From Sulfurimonas sp. (GTDB lineage: Bacteria; Campylobacterota; Campylobacteria; Campylobacterales; Sulfurimonadaceae), in the NCBI GenBank assembly GCA_027064045.1, contig JAMOQK010000048.1:1-39391 (forward strand): DNA of 39,391 nt. The letters are read 5' to 3'. Under the pieces are notes generated by a model. The model saw only the letters and a list, made by a program, of their open reading frames with translations, was not told the DNA's origin and ran no database searches. Each line of letters begins with the position of its first letter. The first letter of the stretch is position 1. Below are positions 34,311 through 39,391 of the stretch, in pieces. The position numbers and the translations under genes were made by a program.

Positions 34311-36551
34311 ATGAGAATTTTTTTGGCGACAACGCTAACCCTATTAAGTATAAACTCTTTTGCATACACAATTAAAGCAATAAATTATGATGGTATGGTA
34401 CATATTTCTAAGTCAGTGGCACTTAGGATGCTTCCTTTTAGTGTTGGCAGTGATGTTGATGATGAGATGATTGACAAATCAATAAAAAAATATTTTAAAC
34501 AGGGTTATTTTAATGATATATGGGTTGATTTTAAAGATGGAGTTCTAACATACCATTTTAAAGAAAAAGCTCTTATATCTAAAGTTGAGTTAAAAGGCTG
34601 GAAAGAGGGCGATAAAGATATTTTGGATAGTGTTGTTCAAATAAAAAGAGGTTCTTTATATGATGAGAAAAAACTAGAAGCTGCAAAAAAAAGAATTATA
34701 GAAACAATTTCACATGATGGCAAGATAGATAGTGTTGTGGAGATTGAAAAAGAGTATCTTGATAACGGAAGTATTAAAGTTACATTTGTTGTTAATGAGG
34801 GCGAAGAGATAATTATTGACAATTTAGTATATAGTGGAGTTTCTGGACTTGATAGTGACCTTTTTGATGATGTAATATCAAACAAAGAACATCAGTTTAT
34901 GGGGTGGTTCTGGGGTAGAAATGATGGGGAGCTTAGTTTAAGTGATTTGGAATATGACCCATTAAGAATTCGTGATTTGTATATGCAGTATGGATATTTG
35001 GATGCTAAGGTTGACTCACCTTTTGTAAGAGTGAATTTTGATCATTATACGGCAGATATGAGCTATCAGATAAAAGAGGGTGAAGTTTACAATATTAGTG
35101 CTGTTTCTATTAATCAGGTTGTGCATGTCATAGATGATGAGAAGATTAGAGAGGTTATTAGTTTACAAAAGGGTAAAGCTTTTAATATTAAAACATTTAG
35201 AGAAGATGCTAAAAAAATTAAGACAATTATTGCAGATTTAAGTTATGCTTTTGTGCAGGTTGTTCCTGATTTAAAAAAAGATAAGAAAAAACATACAGTT
35301 GAAGTTGTTTTTAAAATTATACCAGGTGACAAAGTTAGGATTAGAAATGTTCTTATCTCTGGAAATACCAGAACACTCGATAGAATTATAAGGCGTGAAC
35401 TTTATTTAGGTCCTGGAGATATGTACTCTTTGACAGATTTAAAAGATTCTCGCAACTCACTTGGTAGGCTTGGTTACTTTGACAGTAACACTATTGAGGA
35501 GAAAAGGGTTGATAACCATACTATGGATTTAATAGTAAAAGTTAAAGAAGCACCAACAGGTAATGTTCAAATAGGTGGTGGATATGGTAGTTATGGTGGA
35601 TTGATGGTTAGTTTATCGGTTGATGATAGAAATATTTGGGGATCTGGTATAAATATAGGTGTAAAAGCTGAAAAATCACAAATGACTCAAAATTATTCAT
35701 TCAATATCTCAAATCCAAGATTAAATGATAGTGATTTTAGTGGTAATTTTTCCATCTATAAATCAGCATATGATTATAATGACTATAGTGTTTATACTAA
35801 TGGTTTGAGTATTGGTACCGGACATAGATTTACAAGGCATATCAGTGGTTATTTGGGCTATAATTATTCATCAAATAGCTATGATTTAGATGATTCTGTA
35901 GATCAAACGACAGTTGATGATTATTATTTTGAAGATTATGCAAAAAGTTCAATTACTGTGAGTATGAGTTATGATAGTACAGATGATTATTATCTCCCTC
36001 GTGAGGGTTTTACTTTTAGTCAAGGGATTGAGAGATCAGGCTTAGGTGCTGATGCTGATTTTTTTAAATCAAGAACAAGATTTGGAAAATATACTGGTCT
36101 TGAAGATTATGTAGGATTTGATGCCATTTTTAGATATAAAGCTAGATTTTATTATGTTGAAGACACTGGTTATTTACCTATTGCTGAGAGATTTTATATG
36201 GGTGGTATTGGTAGTGTAAGGGGGTATGAATCGTATTCTCTATCACCAAGGATTGCAGATTCTAGAAGTTCTACTGGATATAGACTTATTGGTGGAAAAC
36301 AAACTTTTTCAAATAATGTTGAGTTGAGTTTTCCACTTGTGCCAAAAGCTAAAATGCGTTTAGTAACTTATGTGGATTGGGGCTTTATAGGTGATGATTC
36401 TCTTAGTGAAATTTCTCGTGGTGGTTACGGTGCTGGTATAGAGTGGTTTAGCCCTGTTGGACCAATTCAGTTAATGTTCTCAAGACCTCTTAATGATAAA
36501 CCAGACGATAGAACATCAGGATTTGAATTTACTATGGGGCAAAGGTTTTAA
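34311..36551 (+). CDS. bamA: Outer-membrane protein assembly factor BamA
   Basis: BamA is the essential core of the machinery that folds barrels into the outer membrane. The 746-aa protein has a signal peptide (MRIFLATTLTLLSINSFA), five POTRA-like repeats to about residue 400 (including LISKVELKGWKEGDKD, VRIRNVLISGNTRTLDRIIRREL), and a C-terminal 16-strand-type barrel (GNVQIGGGYGSYGGLMVSLS to FEFTMGQRF with terminal Phe). The conserved lid-lock-type VRGYESYSLSPR is present. The start follows a short AT-rich gap. The stop overlaps the convergent ppx/gppA gene. Confidence 0.96.
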   Translation: MRIFLATTLTLLSINSFAYTIKAINYDGMVHISKSVALRMLPFSVGSDVDDEMIDKSIKKYFKQGYFNDIWVDFKDGVLTYHFKEKALISKVELKGWKEGDKDILDSVVQIKRGSLYDEKKLEAAKKRIIETISHDGKIDSVVEIEKEYLDNGSIKVTFVVNEGEEIIIDNLVYSGVSGLDSDLFDDVISNKEHQFMGWFWGRNDGELSLSDLEYDPLRIRDLYMQYGYLDAKVDSPFVRVNFDHYTADMSYQIKEGEVYNISAVSINQVVHVIDDEKIREVISLQKGKAFNIKTFREDAKKIKTIIADLSYAFVQVVPDLKKDKKKHTVEVVFKIIPGDKVRIRNVLISGNTRTLDRIIRRELYLGPGDMYSLTDLKDSRNSLGRLGYFDSNTIEEKRVDNHTMDLIVKVKEAPTGNVQIGGGYGSYGGLMVSLSVDDRNIWGSGINIGVKAEKSQMTQNYSFNISNPRLNDSDFSGNFSIYKSAYDYNDYSVYTNGLSIGTGHRFTRHISGYLGYNYSSNSYDLDDSVDQTTVDDYYFEDYAKSSITVSMSYDSTDDYYLPREGFTFSQGIERSGLGADADFFKSRTRFGKYTGLEDYVGFDAIFRYKARFYYVEDTGYLPIAERFYMGGIGSVRGYESYSLSPRIADSRSSTGYRLIGGKQTFSNNVELSFPLVPKAKMRLVTYVDWGFIGDDSLSEISRGGYGAGIEWFSPVGPIQLMFSRPLNDKPDDRTSGFEFTMGQRF

Positions 36552-38008
36552 AATTTTACTTTAAGACCTTTGATGTTGTTTAATCTTTTTACAGCATCTC
36601 TTGATAGGTATAGTTTGTTTTTTGAAACTATTGTGAGTGTTCCATCTTTAAAGTTACACTCAAAGTCTATATTTCTTGGCTTGTGACTTAGTAGAGCTAT
36701 GGTAAGTGAAAGCAGATAACTCATAGCATTTAAAGTTTCCTCTTTTGGCAATAATCTTTTGTATTTATTTATATGCTCAAAAGATGGAAGTTTTCTTTTA
36801 GCATATCTCACAAGCGTAGCAATAAGCATAATTTGTTCATGTGTAAAGCCATATTCAAGAGCATTTTGTATTAGATAGTAACTATGTTTATGTTGAGAAT
36901 AAAAATGAATACTACTTCCTGTTGAGTACAGTTTTGCAGCTATTGTAAAATCTTGACGATATTTTTTGTCAATATCAAGGTAGCTGTGTGTTGCATCAAA
37001 AAGTTTTTTTGAAAGTGTATTAAGCTGATTTGAAAAACTATTTTCAAGTGTATGTCTATCGATAAGGTATCTTACGGAGGTATTATAGTTATGTGGAAAT
37101 TTATCTTTAGAATTTCTAAGTAGATCTGATAGATAAACACCTTCTCTTACTCCAACACCACTTGTAATAAGTTTCTTTATATCTGTCTTTTTTAAAACTC
37201 TATCTAGTATGAGTGCGCCTGGTTTTATAACATCAAATCGTTCTGGTTTTATACCTAATTTTTTAAGTTGTTTTTCGTCTGCTTTTAATATATCTGATAT
37301 GAAATTTAAAAGGATTTTCCTTGAATATTCATAAGCATGTAGTTTGTCTAGTGGATAGTTTTCTATCCCCATGATAGCACTTGAAATAGCTCGAAAAGTT
37401 CCACCTATACCTATAAGTGTTGAGGCCTCGATAGTGTCGAGAAATTTAAGCTTAGAATCTACATATGCTATAGCACCTTCAATATCATGTTTATCAAAGA
37501 AAAGTTCCTTTAGTCTAACTGTTCCAAGTTCTAAAGAGATTGGATTTTTAACATCTTTATTGTCTATGATTGTAAATTCTGTTGAACCTCCACCTATATC
37601 TATACTAAGAGCATTTTTTTGTGGTGGTAGTAGATTTGCACATGCTATGGCTCCGAGATATGCTTCTCTTTCCCCATTTATAATTTTTATATTTAATTTT
37701 AAATGTTTTCTGACTTTGTTTATAAAATCTTTTTTATTAGGTGCATCTCTTAGTGCAGAAGTAGCAACACATAAAATTTTTCTTACTTTAAAAGAGGAAG
37801 ATATGCTTAAAAAATCTTTTAGTGCATCAAAAGTTCTTTGCATTGGAATCTCTTGAAGATAGTTGTTGTTTTTGTAAGCATTTTGGGAGATTCTTACTTT
37901 ACTTTTTTCTTCGTGGAGTAGATGAAATGCAAAACGGGATGTTTTTTCATAAACAACCATTCTAGCTGAATTAGAACCTATATCTATGACAGCTACCCGT
38001 TTTGCCAT
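36548..38008 (-). CDS. ppx: Ppx/GppA phosphatase family protein
   Basis: The 486-aa protein hydrolyses polyphosphate and/or pppGpp. N-terminal actin-like domain motifs are VAVIDIGSNSARMVVYE, ALSIDIGGGSTEFTII and ASTLIGIGGTFRAI. Residues beyond about 310 (YLIDRHTLENSFSNQ, AAKLYSTGSSIHFYSQHKHSYYLIQNALEYGFTHEQ) form the HD-like helical domain typical of long family members. Distinguishing Ppx from GppA is not possible here. It follows the ferredoxin gene with a 4-base gap on the minus strand. Confidence 0.93.
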   Translation of the reverse strand: MAKRVAVIDIGSNSARMVVYEKTSRFAFHLLHEEKSKVRISQNAYKNNNYLQEIPMQRTFDALKDFLSISSSFKVRKILCVATSALRDAPNKKDFINKVRKHLKLNIKIINGEREAYLGAIACANLLPPQKNALSIDIGGGSTEFTIIDNKDVKNPISLELGTVRLKELFFDKHDIEGAIAYVDSKLKFLDTIEASTLIGIGGTFRAISSAIMGIENYPLDKLHAYEYSRKILLNFISDILKADEKQLKKLGIKPERFDVIKPGALILDRVLKKTDIKKLITSGVGVREGVYLSDLLRNSKDKFPHNYNTSVRYLIDRHTLENSFSNQLNTLSKKLFDATHSYLDIDKKYRQDFTIAAKLYSTGSSIHFYSQHKHSYYLIQNALEYGFTHEQIMLIATLVRYAKRKLPSFEHINKYKRLLPKEETLNAMSYLLSLTIALLSHKPRNIDFECNFKDGTLTIVSKNKLYLSRDAVKRLNNIKGLKVKF

Positions 38009-38012
38009 AAAC

Positions 38013-38264
38013 TTACTCTTCTACGGAGAGATTTTTATATTTAAATTGAAGTTCTGCGATTGACTCTACATTATCTTTATCTGGAACTATACAATCAACT
38101 GGACAAACTGAGATACAAGCTGGTTCATCATACACAGTAACACACTCTATACAGCGATCAGGATCTATATAGTAAATAGGGTCTCCTTCTTCTATCGCTG
38201 TTGTTGGACATTCTTCGCGACATGCGTCACATGCTATACACTCATTATTTATTATTAATGCCAT
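38013..38264 (-). CDS. 2[4Fe-4S] ferredoxin
   Basis: This 83-aa electron carrier has two cluster motifs: CIACDACREECP (Cys 9, 12, 15, 19) and CIEC-x8-CISVCP (Cys 38, 41, 50, 54). The eight-residue insertion in the second motif is that of YfhL/FdxN-type alvin-like ferredoxins. The ATG at 38264 follows AAGG. It is the first gene of a two-gene unit with ppx/gppA. Partner enzymes are not evident in the window. Confidence 0.95.
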   Translation of the reverse strand: MALIINNECIACDACREECPTTAIEEGDPIYYIDPDRCIECVTVYDEPACISVCPVDCIVPDKDNVESIAELQFKYKNLSVEE

Positions 38265-38355
38265 TGAAAAACCTTATATATTATTACTTATATTTTTGAT
38301 GTCAGATTTATAGCAGAATAAAGCTTTATTGTATTTTAAATAGATAATTATCTAT

Positions 38356-39391
38356 CTATCTTTTTATGGGTAAAATACAAGAAAGTTTTGAATTTAGCGT
38401 AAGAGAAGCAATTGTTCCATCAATACCATCATCTCTATTTTGAAGTTTGATCGTTGCTCCAAGTCCATCTGCAGCACTTTTTGCTAAAAAAAGTCCTAGC
38501 CCAACACCAGGTTTATTGCCTTGCCTTTTAAATGGTGCAAACAGATCAGCACTATCATCTATCCCACACCCCTCATCAATAACTTCTATTAGTAAACCCA
38601 TAGAATTTTGAGAACTTCTTATAGTTACTTTTTTATTTTTTGGAGTAAATTTTAAAGCATTTTGTAAAAAGTTTTGTACGATTTGATTAAGTAAGCTAAC
38701 TTGCAATGTTGCCATATATTGATCAGGTTCAAAGTGTATGATTAATTCTTTATTTTCATTTTCAGCTAGTAGTTTAAAGTCATTAGCTTTTTGTTTTAAA
38801 AACTCAATTACATCAATTTCTACTGGTTTGTCAAGTTGCGCACCCTCTTGCCTACCAATGTTTAAGATGTTTGATACTATTATATTCATCTCATCTATAG
38901 TTTTATTTGTAACTTTTAGAGCATCTATGTACTCCTCAGCAGAGCGTTTTTTTATGAGTGTAACTTGATTTTTAAGCTTTATTACTGCAAGGGGAGTTTT
39001 TAGTTCATGTGCTGTTCCAATAAATAGTTCCTTTTGGTATTTCACAAAATTTTGTATTCTGCTTATAAGGTGGTTTATAGTAGTTCCTAGTGGTTCAAAC
39101 TCTTCTGGAAGTTCTTCTACTCTTATGGGTTGAATAAGATGCTCATTCATATTTGAGAGCTTAGAAGTTAAAGTTTTCACAGGTGCAACTAACATTTTTG
39201 AAAGACCTATTGCATAAAGAATAACTAGTAAAAAACCAGCAATATTTATGATGAAAATATAGTTTAAAATCTTTTCTAATAATAATTGAGTATGAGTGAC
39301 TTCTCTTATGATTTTTAGATAGCTATTGGTGTCTATTTGAAATGGGTATATCAGTGTTAGAAAAGTTTTTTTATTTTTTGTTGTTTTATAT
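38356..39391 (-). CDS. Sensor histidine kinase, 5' end outside the window
   Basis: The track starts at an internal ATG (39195), but the frame stays open to the window edge: FLTLIYPFQIDTNSYLKIIREVTHTQLLLEKILNY reads as the end of a periplasmic sensor region, followed by membrane helix IFIINIAGFLLVILYAIGL and a HAMP-like linker. The visible part is about 344 aa. The phospho-acceptor box is GTAHELKTPLAVIKLK, the N box LNQIVQNFLQNALKF, G1 EVIDEGCGID and G2 GVGLGLFLAKSAADGLG. The partner regulator probably lies to the right. Nothing in the window suggests the signal. Confidence 0.92.
   Translation of the reverse strand, partial: YKTTKNKKTFLTLIYPFQIDTNSYLKIIREVTHTQLLLEKILNYIFIINIAGFLLVILYAIGLSKMLVAPVKTLTSKLSNMNEHLIQPIRVEELPEEFEPLGTTINHLISRIQNFVKYQKELFIGTAHELKTPLAVIKLKNQVTLIKKRSAEEYIDALKVTNKTIDEMNIIVSNILNIGRQEGAQLDKPVEIDVIEFLKQKANDFKLLAENENKELIIHFEPDQYMATLQVSLLNQIVQNFLQNALKFTPKNKKVTIRSSQNSMGLLIEVIDEGCGIDDSADLFAPFKRQGNKPGVGLGLFLAKSAADGLGATIKLQNRDDGIDGTIASLTLNSKLSCILPIKR

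Noticed and set aside
1-39391. CRISPR array, insertion sequence, prophage or defence system
   Set aside because: No regular direct-repeat and spacer pattern, transposase, integrase, cas or restriction gene could be found in the translated track or by reading the gaps.

Overview
The window looks like a chromosomal segment of a Campylobacterota (Epsilonproteobacteria) bacterium, probably Sulfurimonas-like. The support is its AT-rich composition (about one third G+C by eye), tight co-directional gene packing, and family content: a UPF0323 lipoprotein next to a glutathionylspermidine-synthase-like gene (an arrangement I recall from Campylobacter), an LPP20-type lipoprotein, a QueH-type queuosine enzyme and a short ExbB. 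The genus is inference; no database was searched.

Layout. 1-700: accessory-looking minus-strand ORFs and a nested dyad beside the 3' end of tRNA-Ser(GCU). 992-3634 (minus): acs-pyrF. 3731-9701: ppiB, queH, fabZ, lpxA, clpX, mreB, mreC, covering protein folding, tRNA modification, lipid A, proteolysis and cell shape. 9698-17404: a MipA/OmpV-like protein, carB, a short Sua5/YrdC-like protein, a membrane protein, the UPF0323 lipoprotein, the glutathionylspermidine-synthase-like enzyme and pyrC. 17388-19721: response regulator, histidine kinase, exbB, exbD. 20030-20887: tpx and a NifX-like protein, then tRNA-Glu and tRNA-Lys on the minus strand. 21285-25232: three lipoproteins and an Aat-like transferase. 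25350-31724: a complete Bat operon (MoxR ATPase, DUF58, small membrane protein, BatA, fused BatB/BatC, BatD). After that: tyrA (minus), a gene broken by two frameshifts, bamA, ppx/gppA and ferredoxin (minus), and a partial histidine kinase (minus). With acs-pyrF, carB and pyrC the window holds three pyrimidine steps. With lpxA, mreBC, bamA, Bat and the lipoproteins it is strongly envelope-oriented.

The main unexplained signal is a 9-mer, GGCATGTGG/CCACATGCC, found exactly 16 times by eye. A simple composition estimate predicts about 0.05. All copies lie inside genes, on both strands. They include inverted pairs able to form hairpins (5238-5299, 13909-13940), an overlapping tandem pair (32000-32015) and a cluster over the Bat operon and tyrA. 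It is usually preceded by T and often followed by GAT or AAA. Density, extended consensus, inverted pairs and placement in tolerant protein segments resemble the DNA uptake sequences of Neisseriaceae and Pasteurellaceae. I know of no accepted uptake sequence in Campylobacterota, so this is a candidate undescribed one, or another genome-wide signal.

Other notable points: queH has no ATG/GTG/TTG near its conserved N-terminus and seems to start at ATC behind a strong Shine-Dalgarno; every convergent CDS pair overlaps by exactly 4 nt through shared stop codons; the tRNA-Lys/Glu operon has a perfect TTGACA-17-TATAAT promoter followed by a dyad in the leader. No CRISPR array, insertion sequence or rRNA was seen. 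No stretch longer than 300 bases lacks a gene or RNA.
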